From Acidobacteriaceae bacterium (GTDB lineage Bacteria > Acidobacteriota > Terriglobia > Terriglobales > Acidobacteriaceae), in the NCBI GenBank assembly GCA_003139095.1, contig PLHW01000055.1, forward strand, positions 1 through 53,388: 53,388 nt of DNA. Reading direction: 5' to 3'. The notes under the pieces are model-generated. The model was given only the letters and a program-made list of their open reading frames with translations. It searched no databases and was not told the DNA's origin. Within the stretch, counting starts at the first letter, position 1; each line of letters begins with the position of its first letter. Below, piece after piece: positions 17,793 to 26,375 of this stretch. Both the position numbers and the translations under genes were made by a program.

Positions 17793-17804
17793 TGTTCACG
17801 ATTG
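17780..17804. promoter_or_regulatory. Inverted repeat at start of acylase gene
   Basis: CAATCGT (17780-17786), 11 bases, then ACGATTG (17798-17804): a perfect 7-bp dyad centred on the start codon of the minus-strand acylase gene and 150 bases before the divergent Fur-family gene. It could be an operator; the regulator is unknown. Confidence 0.35.
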
Positions 17805-17808
17805 TAGC

Positions 17809-17830
17809 GTAGCGCCGGCGTCTCGCCGGC
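17809..17830 (+). repeat. GTAG-headed REP-like hairpin
   Basis: GTAG (17809-17812) is followed by CGCCGGCG-TCT-CGCCGGC, a 7-8 bp stem with a three-base loop. A GTAG head plus a GC-rich imperfect palindrome is the layout of REP elements mobilised by RAYT (TnpA-REP) transposases. No such transposase is in the window. Confidence 0.5.
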
Positions 17831-17953
17831 CGGTCCGCGAGTTCTTCGCGGCCCTTCCTCGGCCGTTTGCGATTCTCGCTTTTGCTCCAACAGGTTGGCG
17901 TAACTCAACCCCGCCCAGTATCATGTTTCCAACCCAAGACCCGGAAAGTTTTT

Positions 17954-18526
17954 GTGACTGCCCGCATGCTGCAAAAGCGCATCGACGATCAGCCCAGTAT
18001 CTCGCGTGAGAACATCCGCGAGGCCGAGGCAATTTTTCTCCAGCATCTGCGCCGCGTCGGCCTCAAGCAGACCGGGCAGCGCAACACTATCCTGCGCACG
18101 TTTCTAGAAACGCGCGAACATCTCTCCACCGACGAACTGCACCGCCTCGTCAAGAAGAAAGATGCCGGGATAGGCTTCACCACCGTCTATCGCACGCTCA
18201 AACTCCTTGCCGGGTGCGGCCTTGCCAGCGAGGTCGCTTTCCACGACGGCATCGCGCGCTATGAGCACCAGTACAACCGGCGCAGCCATCACCACATGGT
18301 GTGTACCGAATGCGGCGCATCGGTGGAATTTTTCTCCCCGGAGGTGGGAGAAGTGGAGCGTGAGATCGGCGCCAAACACGATTACCTGACCACGCGTCAC
18401 ACCTTTCAGATTTATGGTCTGTGCGCCGATTGCCGCGAAGAGAATAACCGGCGTGAGGGCAGCCGGAAAGACGATCTCCGCAAGGAAGATGGCCGAAGAA
18501 AAGCCGAGGGCCGCAGAATTGTCTAG
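17954..18526 (+). CDS. Fur-family metalloregulator
   Basis: 190 residues from GTG 17954, which has GGAAAG five bases upstream; ATG 17966 is an alternative, and the longer frame from 17867 lacks an SD. The winged helix is at about 25-95 (RRVGLKQTGQRNTILRTFLE, STDELHRLVKKKDAGIGFTTVYRTLKLL split by the turn). The dimerisation domain has HHHMVCTECGASVEF and YGLCADCREE, giving two CxxC pairs for structural zinc. The tail is highly charged. Whether it senses iron (Fur) or peroxide (PerR) cannot be decided. It overlaps the next gene by 38 bases. Confidence 0.93.
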   Translation: MTARMLQKRIDDQPSISRENIREAEAIFLQHLRRVGLKQTGQRNTILRTFLETREHLSTDELHRLVKKKDAGIGFTTVYRTLKLLAGCGLASEVAFHDGIARYEHQYNRRSHHHMVCTECGASVEFFSPEVGEVEREIGAKHDYLTTRHTFQIYGLCADCREENNRREGSRKDDLRKEDGRRKAEGRRIV

Positions 18527-18977
18527 TGCGATCGAGTCATCCGCGACGGGCGCGAACGCAGGCGACGCGTCGCGCACCTGTCCGCATTGTGCAACCGTGA
18601 TGCCGGCGAGTGCGGCGTTTTGCCCGGCCTGCGGCTGGTCGATGAGGCCTCTGCCCCCGGGCGACCGCCTCGCCGCCGCGTTTGCGTATTTCACGTTCGT
18701 GCCGGCAGCAGCCTTCTTGCTTTTGCCCGCATTTCGCACCCATCGTTTTGTGCGCTTTCATGCCTGGCAAAGTCTTCTCATCTGGGCCGTATTCCTCGTG
18801 CTATCGGTCGTTGCCGTGATCCTCTCCAACATCGCCGCCGCGATGGTCTTTCTGCTCTTCGGAGTCCTGGCCCTGCTCGCGATGGTGTTTCTCTGGCTCG
18901 TGCTCTCCATCAAAGCGTGGCAAGGCGAGCGCTTCGAACTGCCGTGGTTTGGCGCGCTGGCCGCGCGCATGCGCTAG
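18489..18977 (+). CDS. Zinc-ribbon plus Tic20/DUF4870-like membrane protein
   Basis: 162 residues from ATG 18489. A zinc ribbon (TCPHCATVMP...FCPACGWSM) near residues 32-57 is followed by three hydrophobic helices: FAYFTFVPAAAFLLLPAF, LLIWAVFLVLSVVAVILSNI and MVFLLFGVLALLAMVFLWLV. The motif RTHRFVRFHAWQSLL between helices one and two is typical of DUF4870/Tic20-like proteins. The 5' end overlaps the 3' end of the Fur-family gene in another frame, so the two are probably one operon. Function unknown. Confidence 0.75.
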   Translation: MAEEKPRAAELSSAIESSATGANAGDASRTCPHCATVMPASAAFCPACGWSMRPLPPGDRLAAAFAYFTFVPAAAFLLLPAFRTHRFVRFHAWQSLLIWAVFLVLSVVAVILSNIAAAMVFLLFGVLALLAMVFLWLVLSIKAWQGERFELPWFGALAARMR

Positions 18978-19024
18978 GATCCAAGAGGAAGTTATTCCAC
19001 GCAGATTTGGCGTAGATTGAGACA

Positions 19025-19082
19025 CGCCTTCCACCGGGAAGCGGAAGGCGCCCCACACATCGCGTTTTGCGCGATGCGTGGG
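19025..19082. terminator. Two adjacent hairpins between convergent genes
   Basis: Hairpin one pairs CGCCTTCC with GGAAGGCG (19025-19050). Hairpin two pairs CCCACACATCGCG with CGCGATGCGTGGG (19052-19082, one mismatch). They sit between the converging Tic20-like and CoA-transferase genes. There is no long T run, so bidirectional termination is inferred from position. Confidence 0.45.
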
Positions 19083-19096
19083 ATTTACGGGGAAGG

Positions 19097-20644
19097 TTAG
19101 TTTTCCTCCCGCACCCGCATGTTGCCCGTGCGCAAGTACCGGCTATGCCAGCCCAGCGACTCCGTCAGCAAATGCGGCGTGTGCTTGCCGTAGGACAGCC
19201 GCTCCGCCCGATTCAGGTAATCCAGCAACAGCGCCCGGTAGTCGTCATTCGCGCATTTCTCGATAATCAAGTGCGCACGCTGCCGCGGCGAAAGTCCGCG
19301 CAGATCGGCCAGTCCCTGCTCGGTCACCACCACCTGCACATCGTGCTCCGTGTGATCGACGTGCGACACCATCGGCACAATCGTCGAGATCGTTCCCTTC
19401 TGCGCAATCGACGGCGCCATGAAAATCGAAAGATACCCGTTGCGCGCAAAGTCGCCCGACCCGCCAATGCCGTTCTGAATGCGCGATCCCATCACGTGCG
19501 TCGAGTTGACGTTGCCATAAATGTCGGCCTCAATCATCGCGTTCATCGCGATTACGCCCATGCGCCGGATGATCTCCGGATGATTCGAGATCTCCTGCGG
19601 CCGCAGCACAATCCGGTCGCGATACTTGTCCATGTTGGCGTTCACTTCGTCCATCATTTCCGGACTGAGCGAAAATGCCGTCGCCGACGCCGAGGTCAGC
19701 TTGCCCGACTTCAGCAGCCGCACCATGCCATCCTGAATCACTTCCGTGTACGAGGTCAGCCCTTCAAACGGCCCTTCTTCCAGCCCAAACAACACCGCAT
19801 TCGCAATGTTGCCCACGCCCGATTGCAGCGGCAGCAGGTTCGCCGGCATGCGGCCCTTCTTCACTTCCCAGCTCAAAAATTCCAGAATGTGTCCGGCAAT
19901 GCGCTTGGAAGCCGCGTCCGGCGCCTTGAATGGGCTGTTGCGGTCGGGCGCGTCCGTCAGCACCACCGCTACCACTTTCTCCGGCGGCACTCTCAAGTAC
20001 GGCGTGCCAATCCGCTGTCCCGTACGCACCAGTGGAATCGGCCCGCGATTCGGCGGCGGCTCCAGCCCGTAGTAAATGTCGTGCATCCCTTCCAGCGCCA
20101 TCGGCTGCCACGAATTCACCTCCAGAATCACTCGGTCCGCCTGGTCGATCCACGTCTTGTTGTTGCCGATCGACGAGCTCGGCACCACGCGCCCATCCTC
20201 CAGCACCGCCGTCACCTCGATCAGCGCCACGTCCAGCTTGCCCAAAAATCCATACTCCACAAATTGCGCCACATGGCTCAGGTGGATATCCATGTATTCC
20301 ATCTCGCCCGCGTTGATGCGCTTGCGCGTCTCCGGATCCGACTGGTACGGCAGCCGCAGGTGAATGCCGCCCGCCATGGCAAGCGCGCCATCCAGTTCGG
20401 GGCCGGTGGAAGCTCCCGTAAAAACGCTGACTTGGAATTTTTCGCCGCGAAAATTCGCATCCGCAATCCGCCGCGCTAGTTGGGTCGGCACCGCCTTCGG
20501 ATAGCCGGACCCTGTAAATCCGCTCATGCCAATCTGATCGCCGGAGTTAATCAACGCCGCCGCTTCTTCGGCGCTCATGATCTTCTGCGCGATATCGGAA
20601 TTCAAAACTCGGGTCGTAGTGGAGGGCTGGAGGGTAATCGTCAT
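19097..20644 (-). CDS. Acetyl-CoA hydrolase/transferase family, succinate/acetate CoA-transferase type
   Basis: 515 residues, the length of class I CoA-transferases of the AarC/ScpC/Cat1 type. The catalytic Glu301 lies in SYTEVIQDG; the CoA-binding loop is LQSGVGNIANAV, and IGGSGDFARNGYLSIFMAPS is characteristic. It moves CoA between succinyl-CoA or acetyl-CoA and an acid, serving acetate or propionate metabolism or a TCA bypass. It is a single gene on the minus strand, with convergent hairpins downstream. Confidence 0.92.
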   Translation of the reverse strand: MTITLQPSTTTRVLNSDIAQKIMSAEEAAALINSGDQIGMSGFTGSGYPKAVPTQLARRIADANFRGEKFQVSVFTGASTGPELDGALAMAGGIHLRLPYQSDPETRKRINAGEMEYMDIHLSHVAQFVEYGFLGKLDVALIEVTAVLEDGRVVPSSSIGNNKTWIDQADRVILEVNSWQPMALEGMHDIYYGLEPPPNRGPIPLVRTGQRIGTPYLRVPPEKVVAVVLTDAPDRNSPFKAPDAASKRIAGHILEFLSWEVKKGRMPANLLPLQSGVGNIANAVLFGLEEGPFEGLTSYTEVIQDGMVRLLKSGKLTSASATAFSLSPEMMDEVNANMDKYRDRIVLRPQEISNHPEIIRRMGVIAMNAMIEADIYGNVNSTHVMGSRIQNGIGGSGDFARNGYLSIFMAPSIAQKGTISTIVPMVSHVDHTEHDVQVVVTEQGLADLRGLSPRQRAHLIIEKCANDDYRALLLDYLNRAERLSYGKHTPHLLTESLGWHSRYLRTGNMRVREEN

Positions 20645-20804
20645 CGGGCAAAGCCTTTCAGGGCATAGAATGCCTCATCCACCATAAAAGCCCGCCCCTT
20701 CGTGGTCTGTGAGCGCCATCACCTCCACTCCCGTCCGTTGTCACCCGCGCGATTTGGCGCACTTCCAATCTGCTCATACAACCCAAGCCTCTTTGATTTA
20801 CCTT

Positions 20805-20839
20805 CGAGATTTTCTCTGTGGCTCTGTGTCTCAGTGGTG
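20805..20839. repeat. 35-nt dispersed repeat (copy 1), about 7-bp phase
   Basis: On the minus strand it reads CACCACTGAGACACAG then AGCCACAGAGAAAATC. It matches 29 of 35 bases of the segment at 28483-28517 in the opposite orientation. Internally it has roughly 7-bp periodicity (actgaga, cacagag, ccacaga). Intergenic, between the CoA-transferase and fabH. Confidence 0.6.
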
Positions 20840-20957
20840 AAGAGAACAAATGAGGACGCTCAGCCCCCTCCGCCCTCAATCTCGTTAGACTTTCTCGCGC
20901 TCATCGTTCACAATAACTGGTTCAATTTCATCCAGCTCTGCATACCAGGAGACTTCA

Positions 20958-21956
20958 TTGAGCACGCTCAAGCGCGTCAAGATCAGCGCTCTCGGCACCT
21001 ACGTCCCGCCTCGTGTTCTCACCAACGCCGATCTCGAAAAAATGGTCGACACCACCAACGACTGGATCATGACCCGCGTCGGCATCAAGGAGCGCCATCT
21101 CGCCGGCAAAGGCGTCGGCACCAGCGACCTCGCCGCCGAAGCCGCCAAGATCGCGCTCGCCCAGCGCGGCATCGAGGCCAGCGAACTCGACGCCATCATC
21201 GTCGCCACCGTCACGCCCGACATGATGTTTCCCGCCACCGCTTGCCTCGTGCAGGACAAAATCGGCGCGAAAAAAGTGTGGGGATTCGATCTCTCCGCCG
21301 GATGCTCGCAGTTTGTCTACGCCCTGCAAGTCGGCGCGCAATTCATCCAGACCGGCGTCCACAAAAAAGTCATGGTCATCGGAGCCGATGTCATGTCCTC
21401 CATCATCGACTACACCGACCGCGCTACCTGCGTGCTTTTCGGCGATGGCGCCGGTGCCGTCATCCTCGAACCGACCGAAGATGACTCGGTCGGGCTGATC
21501 GATTTTTTGCATGAAGTCGACGGCTCCGGCGGCTGTTCGCTGTTCATGCCCGGCGGCGGCAGCCTCAACCCCTCTTCGCACGAAACCGTCGACAAAAAAA
21601 TGCACTACGTTCATCAAGACGGAGCCGCCGTCTTCAAGTTCGCCGTGCGCAAAATGGCCGAGTCCTGTCTCGAGATCCTCCAGCGCAACCATCTCACCGG
21701 CGACGATCTTGACCTGATGATTCCGCATCAGGCCAACCTGCGCATCATCAATGCCACCGCTGACCGGCTCAAACTCGCGCCCGAAAAAGTCCTCATCAAC
21801 ATCGAGCGCTACGGCAATACCACGGGCGCAACCATTCCGCTGGCCATGCACACCGCCATCGAAGAAGGCAAATTGAAAAAGGGAGACCTGGTGCTGCTCG
21901 CCGCGGTGGGCGCGGGCTTCACGGTAGGGACAACTCTACTGCGCTGGGCTTTCTAG
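20958..21956 (+). CDS. fabH: Beta-ketoacyl-ACP synthase III
   Basis: 332 residues from TTG 20958, with AGGAG six bases upstream. It condenses acetyl-CoA (or a branched acyl-CoA) with malonyl-ACP to begin fatty acid synthesis. The Cys-His-Asn triad is Cys116 ([13 protein letters not shown]), His257 ([10 protein letters not shown]) and Asn287 ([12 protein letters not shown]). No other fab gene is adjacent; fabI is 22 kb away. A heptad repeat array begins directly after its stop codon. Confidence 0.96.
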   Translation: MSTLKRVKISALGTYVPPRVLTNADLEKMVDTTNDWIMTRVGIKERHLAGKGVGTSDLAAEAAKIALAQRGIEASELDAIIVATVTPDMMFPATACLVQDKIGAKKVWGFDLSAGCSQFVYALQVGAQFIQTGVHKKVMVIGADVMSSIIDYTDRATCVLFGDGAGAVILEPTEDDSVGLIDFLHEVDGSGGCSLFMPGGGSLNPSSHETVDKKMHYVHQDGAAVFKFAVRKMAESCLEILQRNHLTGDDLDLMIPHQANLRIINATADRLKLAPEKVLINIERYGNTTGATIPLAMHTAIEEGKLKKGDLVLLAAVGAGFTVGTTLLRWAF

Positions 21957-22024
21957 ATCGGTCGTAAGTCGTCAGTTATCGGTCGTCAGTCGTGTTTGTT
22001 TGCCAACGACCAACGACCGACGAC
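21957..22024 (+). repeat. Heptad repeat array with inverted right arm, abutting fabH stop
   Basis: Six 7-bp units: atcggtc, gtaagtc, gtcagtt, atcggtc, gtcagtc, gtgtttg (21957-21998), then a complementary right arm of aacgacc-like units (22003-22024). The two arms can fold back. It starts at the base after the TAG of fabH. Confidence 0.65.
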
Positions 22025-22043
22025 AACTCGGCCCGCTTCCCTC

Positions 22044-22295
22044 TTAGTGGTGATCGTGATCCATGTCGTGGTGCTCATCGCGGCCGCAACGGTGCCTCAC
22101 CTCGTCCAGTTCGCGGCGCCGTTTCTCGGCTTCCCGGCTGTGTTCTCCGTGCTTGTCCACTGCCACGCGGAGTCTCTCCTCCGCCCTGTGAATATCTCTG
22201 TCGCACTTGTCCTCTGCCCGAACCGGCACAGATGACCCCACCAATCCAACCACCGTCAGCAAGGCGACACAAAGAACTCTGATGATGCGATTCAT
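22044..22295 (-). CDS. Small secreted charged protein with His/Asp-rich C-terminus
   Basis: 83 residues. A signal peptide (MNRIIRVLCVALLTVVGLVG, cleavage near VRAED) is followed by a single amphipathic, strongly charged helix (HRAEERLRVAVDKHGEHSRE) flanked by two Cys residues (about 31 and 70), then a tail HHDMDHDHH that could bind metal. An SD-like GGAGAAG run precedes the ATG and a good promoter lies at 22398-22426. I do not know the family. Two lone Cys residues suggest a disulfide after export. Confidence 0.65.
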   Translation of the reverse strand: MNRIIRVLCVALLTVVGLVGSSVPVRAEDKCDRDIHRAEERLRVAVDKHGEHSREAEKRRRELDEVRHRCGRDEHHDMDHDHH

Positions 22296-22397
22296 TCTCT
22301 TCTCCTCTTAAAACGCTGAATGGAAACGCCAACTCGGCTCCGCTGCGCCCGACATTGCACGAATAAGCCCAGGTTCGATGCGGAGCGTCTGAACATT

Positions 22398-22426
22398 GTT
22401 GTATTCGAGTTTCAAGGAGGGGTCAA
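22398..22426 (-). promoter_or_regulatory. Probable sigma-70 promoter for the small secreted protein
   Basis: Minus strand TTGACC (22426-22421), 17 bases, TACAAC (22403-22398); transcription would start near 22390, about 95 bases before the ATG. The remainder of the 354-base gap 22296-22649 holds a 10-bp palindrome TCCACGTGGA near 22440 and no ORF I can support. Confidence 0.5.
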
Positions 22427-22649
22427 GCCGCCAAACGTTCCACGTGGAGCATTTTGTGCATATTGTGTTATATGTACACACACGTTAACTGCTTTGACTG
22501 GAGCGGTTTAGGACCAAAAAACGGGCTCCGGTGTTCTTTTCGGAGTAGGCGGGGACAGGCAGTCGTTTTGTACATTGATTTATGTATGTACGATTGAGGT
22601 TAAATTGCGCGGCTACAGCGAGTCGCTTCGGGCACGGCCCGCCGGACAA

Positions 22650-23780
22650 TCAGTCTTCCTGGCGGGTGATGGCGTAGTAGCCGCTGCGGGATTGAATCTT
22701 GTAGTCGCCCTGTTTGGACTTGATCTCAACCTTGCGGAAGCTGCCGTCGCGGACGGTGTTGGTGGGGGTGTAGCCGATGTTGTACTGGCTGCGGAGTTCG
22801 GCGGCGATGTCGTCGAATGCCTTACGGAGCTTATCGGGCTTATTGCCAACCTCGATTACGCGCCCGCCGGTCTCCTGCGTGAGCTTCTTCATCTCCGAGT
22901 CACCGGAATATCCGAAGCTGCCGAGGCCGTAGAATCCGCGGTCGGCGATGAGCAGCACGTAGCAGATGGTGTCGGCTTTTTGCGCGGCCTCGATCGCGTC
23001 TTTGATTTTGAGCCGGCTGCCTTCGTCCTGCCCGTCGGTGAGGAGGACCATGGCCTTGCGCCCGACTTCGTGGCTGAGTTCGTCGTGCGAGGCGAGATAG
23101 ACGGCGTCGTAAAGCGCGGTGCCGCGGGGACCGGTCGAGGAGCACGGAATGGGGCCTTGCGGGCCGATCGGGCCGCCCGAGCAACTCACTCCGCCGGTAT
23201 TGATCTTCGCCTCATTGAGCGCGTGCCGCAAGCGGCTCACCGAGTTGGTGAAGTCTTGCAGAAGATTGATATCGATATCGAAGCTGATGACGAAGGCCTC
23301 GTCTTTGGGGCGCAGGATATTTTCGAGGAACGAGGCGCCGACCTCTTTCTCCATGTCGAGTACGCGCATCTGGCTGCCACTGGAGTCGATGAGAATGCCG
23401 AGGGTCAGCGGCAGATCGGATTCGGCCTTGAAATATTTGATGGTCTGCGGCTTGCCGTCTTCAAAAATGTCGAAATTGTCTTTGGCGAGGTTGGGAATGA
23501 GCGCGCCATGCTTGTCTTTAACGTTGAAGAAAAGCTGGACGACCTCGACGTTGACCTTGACGGTCTCCGTCGACTCGTTTTGATCCGGGGATTGGTCGCC
23601 GGGTTTCGCGGCTGGCGAAGCGCCGGCCTGAGAAGCGCCGGGTGCGGCCTGTCCCGCTGCGTTTGGACTGGCGGAGGTTTGCCCCGAGGCGGGCGCGGCG
23701 ATCGCCGTCGAGAGGGCAAGAAGGGTCGCGATGGCGAAGACAGGGGCAAGTTTGTTCCGCTTATAGTGAGAGAAGTGCAT
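22650..23780 (-). CDS. VWFA-related Acidobacterial domain protein
   Basis: 376 residues from ATG 23780. A signal peptide (KLAPVFAIATLLALSTAIAA) is followed by a Pro/Ala/Gln linker, the family opener VNVEVVQLFFNVKDKHGALI and NLAKDNFDIFEDGKPQTIKYF, then a von Willebrand A domain. The MIDAS motif is intact: Asp132-Ser-Ser134-Gly-Ser136 in GILIDSSGSQM. The C-terminus has YNIGYTPTNTVRDGSFRKVEI and ends in SRSGYYA. The family (TIGR03436) is common in Acidobacteria; its job is unknown, though a metal-dependent adhesion role is likely. Divergent from a paralog, with 140 bases between them. Confidence 0.9.
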   Translation of the reverse strand: MHFSHYKRNKLAPVFAIATLLALSTAIAAPASGQTSASPNAAGQAAPGASQAGASPAAKPGDQSPDQNESTETVKVNVEVVQLFFNVKDKHGALIPNLAKDNFDIFEDGKPQTIKYFKAESDLPLTLGILIDSSGSQMRVLDMEKEVGASFLENILRPKDEAFVISFDIDINLLQDFTNSVSRLRHALNEAKINTGGVSCSGGPIGPQGPIPCSSTGPRGTALYDAVYLASHDELSHEVGRKAMVLLTDGQDEGSRLKIKDAIEAAQKADTICYVLLIADRGFYGLGSFGYSGDSEMKKLTQETGGRVIEVGNKPDKLRKAFDDIAAELRSQYNIGYTPTNTVRDGSFRKVEIKSKQGDYKIQSRSGYYAITRQED

Positions 23781-23920
23781 GGGTGTTTTATCCGGAGACG
23801 TTGCTAGTTTATCCTGTAAGGGTCTGTGGGGGTTAGATGCGCCCCCAGAGATGGGGACAGCATCCAACCCGTAGAAAAAGGCGTAAAGTTGAAAAACCCG
23901 GCGGGCGCGGATTTTAACGA

Positions 23921-25369
23921 GTGAGGCGGATGAAAACAAAAACGCAAGATGAGAAGATTCGGGGAAGGTCCGCGATTGCCAGGAATGCCGGCGCGGTATT
24001 GATGGTTGGGCTCAGCCTGGCACTTTGTGCGCTCATGGCGGCGCAGGATCCGCAGAAGCCGCAGGATATTCCGGACGCACCCTCGGCCACCCGTCCCATT
24101 CCTCCGCCGGAACCGGCAAGCCCACGGCCGGGCGCGGACCAGGCGAGTGAGGACCAACCGGGACCAGACCAGACTAGCCCCGGCCAGTCGAACCCCGGCC
24201 AAGCTTTGCCGTCCGACACCGCCACCCAGGGCAGCGGCGACAGCAGCTCGAAGGGAAACCCGCAGGAACCTCCGCGCAGTGACACGGAACTTCCGCCGGC
24301 AAACCAGAATCAGACTCCACCGCCGCCCATGCCTGCGGTGAAGACCGTGCCCGCGGGCAGCGTGCCCAAGGACAAGGACTCCGGCGAAGACGTCGGCTAC
24401 ACATTCAAGAAAAATGTGAACCTCGTGCTGGTGCCGGTTACGGTGAAGGACGGCGACGGGCGCATGGTAAATGGGTTGCAGGCGCGGGATTTCGTAGTTT
24501 TCGAAAATGGAGAGAAACAGCAGCTGCGGTTTTTCACCAGCGATCCGTTTGCGCTTTCGGCAGCGGTCGTCATCGATCTTGGCATGCCGGACGTGGGCGT
24601 GCGCAAGGTGCAGGAAACGCTCTCCGCCCTGCAAGGCGCGTTTAGTCCCTTCGATGAAGTCGCGCTCTATACGTATAGCAGCACGGTCGGCCACTTGTCG
24701 GAGTTCGGGGCCACGGGCAAGGCGATGACGGCGGTGCTGAACCAGGTAAAGAGTTACAGCGGCGCCAACAATGGGCCGCCCGTGACAAGCGGACCGCTCG
24801 GCCCGCAGGGGCCGATCATCAATGGAATTCCGGTGGACCAGCCGGTGGTGCCGGTAAGCTCGCCGCCGCGCGTGGCGCATGTGCTCAACGACGCGATTCT
24901 GATGGCTGCGCGGGACCTTTCGAAGCGCGACCGGACGCGCCGCAAGATCATCTTCGTGATCAGCGACGGGCGCGAACTGGGATCTTCGGCCAGCTACAAG
25001 GACACGCTGAAGGTGTTGCAGACGCAGCAAATCACCGTGTACGCAATCGGGCTGGAGGGGGCGGCGATTCCGGTGTATGACAAACTGCAACGCATCCATC
25101 TGCCCAAATCAAATGCGCTGCTCGGCTACAGCGACATTCTGCCGAAGTACGTTTCGGCGACGGGAGGCGGTACGGTCTACAACGAGGTGACACCCGCGGA
25201 AATTGAGCACGCCTACAGTGCTGCCCTGGGAGATGCGCGCAATCAGTACACGCTGGGCTATAGCAGCAAGGGGATCGGCGGATACCGAGAGATCGAGGTG
25301 CGGGTGCGGCGGCCGAACGTGAAGGTGTATGCGAAGCAGGGGTATTATCCGCTGCCGGCTCCGAGATAG
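23921..25369 (+). CDS. VWFA-related Acidobacterial domain protein, MIDAS-degenerate
   Basis: 482 residues; ATG 23921 or 23930. A signal peptide (NAGAVLMVGLSLALCALMAA) is followed by a 110-residue Pro/Gln/Ser/Asp linker, the family opener NLVLVPVTVKDGDGRMVNGL and DFVVFENGEKQQLRFF, and a VWA fold ending YTLGYSSKGIGGYREIEVRV and KQGYYPLP. Where the paralog has DSSGS, this protein has VVIDLGMPDVG, so the metal site is lost. It is divergent from the intact paralog, suggesting shared control and perhaps a heteromeric pair. A heptad array overlaps its stop codon. Confidence 0.9.
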   Translation: MRRMKTKTQDEKIRGRSAIARNAGAVLMVGLSLALCALMAAQDPQKPQDIPDAPSATRPIPPPEPASPRPGADQASEDQPGPDQTSPGQSNPGQALPSDTATQGSGDSSSKGNPQEPPRSDTELPPANQNQTPPPPMPAVKTVPAGSVPKDKDSGEDVGYTFKKNVNLVLVPVTVKDGDGRMVNGLQARDFVVFENGEKQQLRFFTSDPFALSAAVVIDLGMPDVGVRKVQETLSALQGAFSPFDEVALYTYSSTVGHLSEFGATGKAMTAVLNQVKSYSGANNGPPVTSGPLGPQGPIINGIPVDQPVVPVSSPPRVAHVLNDAILMAARDLSKRDRTRRKIIFVISDGRELGSSASYKDTLKVLQTQQITVYAIGLEGAAIPVYDKLQRIHLPKSNALLGYSDILPKYVSATGGGTVYNEVTPAEIEHAYSAALGDARNQYTLGYSSKGIGGYREIEVRVRRPNVKVYAKQGYYPLPAPR

Positions 25370-25444
25370 CTGAGAGCTGTCAGCCATCAGCAAAGGCAGT
25401 CCCGCGCGGGTGTCGGGCGTCGGATGTCAGATCTCAAGTCTGGG
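25368..25444 (+). repeat. Heptad repeat arrays at 3' end of VWFA gene
   Basis: First array, beginning inside the stop codon: agctgag, agctgtc, agccatc, agcaaag (25368-25395). Second array: gtgtcgg, gcgtcgg, atgtcag, atctcaa, gtctggg (25410-25444). Same 7-bp period but different words. Confidence 0.6.
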
Positions 25445-25542
25445 TTCCTGAGGGCTGAGAGCGAATGGCTGGGGCTGACCGAAGTAACCCGAGTAACCTG
25501 CGCCGGTGGCTTGCGGTATGGTATAAGACGGAAAGGAATCCG

Positions 25543-25620
25543 ATGGCCAGTTGGAAGGAATTAGAGCGAGAAGCCGCGCTGAGGGCGTGGCTCGCAATCG
25601 CCTGCGTGGCCGGTTCCTAG
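25543..25620 (+). CDS. Small ORF (25 aa) just upstream of mglA
   Basis: ATG 25543 with AAAGGAAT ahead, encoding MASWKELEREAALRAWLAIA plus five residues and ending TAG at 25620, ten bases before the TTG start of mglA. A TATAAG-like -10 lies at 25522-25527. It may be a leader peptide coupled to mglA or a relic of a gene; no family is recognised. Confidence 0.35.
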   Translation: MASWKELEREAALRAWLAIACVAGS

Positions 25621-25629
25621 GGGAGCTTT

Positions 25630-26217
25630 TTGAGTTTCATCAACTTCGCCGCACGCGAGATCAACTGCAAAATCGTCTACTATGGCGCCGGGTTGGGCGG
25701 CAAGACGACTAACCTGCAGTTCATCTACCAGAAGACAGCCGAACAACAAAAGGGCAAGATGATCTCGCTCGCGACGGAGACGGATCGAACTTTGTTCTTC
25801 GATTTTCTGCCGCTCGATCTGGGCACGGTGCGCGGGTTTAAGACGCGGATTCACCTTTATACGGTGCCCGGGCAGGTGTTCTACGACGCGAGCCGCAAGC
25901 TGATTTTGCGCGGCGTGGACGGGATCGTTTTCGTCGCCGACTCGCAGCAGGAGCGCATGGACGCCAATGTCGAGGCGCTGGACAATCTCGCGTCGAACCT
26001 GAAAGAGCACGGCTACGACTTCAATAAAATTCCCTACGTACTGCAACTGAACAAACGCGATCTGCCGAATATTCTGCCGGTGGATGCGCTCTCGAAAGAA
26101 CTGCGCAAGAAGAACGAGCCGGTGGTGGAAGCCGTAGCCTTCCAGGGGCACGGCGTATTCGAGACGCTGAAGGAAATCGCGCGCCAGGTGCTGATGGAGC
26201 TGAAGCAGGGGGGATAG
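25630..26217 (+). CDS. mglA: MglA-like Ras-superfamily GTPase
   Basis: 195 residues from TTG 25630, with AGGGGAGC upstream. MglA sets cell polarity and powers gliding or twitching in Myxococcus; relatives are widespread. The P-loop is GAGLGGKTT (19-27), the switch region includes [20 protein letters not shown], and the specificity motif is LNKRDLP. The Thr/Val-Pro-Gly-Gln in place of the Ras DxxG is typical of MglA. No MglB/Roadblock gene is adjacent. A type IV pilin is 3.5 kb away, consistent with a motility role but not proof. Confidence 0.93.
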   Translation: MSFINFAAREINCKIVYYGAGLGGKTTNLQFIYQKTAEQQKGKMISLATETDRTLFFDFLPLDLGTVRGFKTRIHLYTVPGQVFYDASRKLILRGVDGIVFVADSQQERMDANVEALDNLASNLKEHGYDFNKIPYVLQLNKRDLPNILPVDALSKELRKKNEPVVEAVAFQGHGVFETLKEIARQVLMELKQGG

Positions 26218-26220
26218 GGC

Positions 26221-26255
26221 TTCAGTTTTCAGTTGCCAGTTGCCAGTTGCCAGTA
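26221..26255 (+). repeat. Heptad repeat array after mglA
   Basis: Five exact-phase 7-bp units: ttcagtt, ttcagtt, gccagtt, gccagtt, gccagta, followed by aga. It starts 4 bases after the mglA stop. The word and the ending CAGTAAGA match the array after glpX. Confidence 0.75.
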
Positions 26256-26275
26256 AGAACCTAAAACAATCGACT

Positions 26276-26332
26276 GTAGAGATACGCTTGCCGCGTCTAG
26301 GTTTAGGAGTGGTGGGGACGGGCGCCCCCTCG
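26276..26332. repeat. REP-like hairpins between mglA and ABC-F gene
   Basis: GTAG at 26276-26279 is followed by a degenerate stem (GATACGC-TTGCC-GCGTCTA), then by a second GC-rich hairpin, GGGCG-cccccT-CGCCC, near 26310-26325. Resembles the GTAG-headed hairpins elsewhere in the window but less perfect. Confidence 0.35.
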
Positions 26333-26375
26333 CCCGCCCGAGCCGAGCGCAGTTCGGCAGCCTGCCGGCCAGTCA

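Noticed and set aside
19067-20479. Long + strand frame opposite the CoA-transferase
   Set aside because: Arg/His-rich shadow; the minus strand has clear catalytic motifs.
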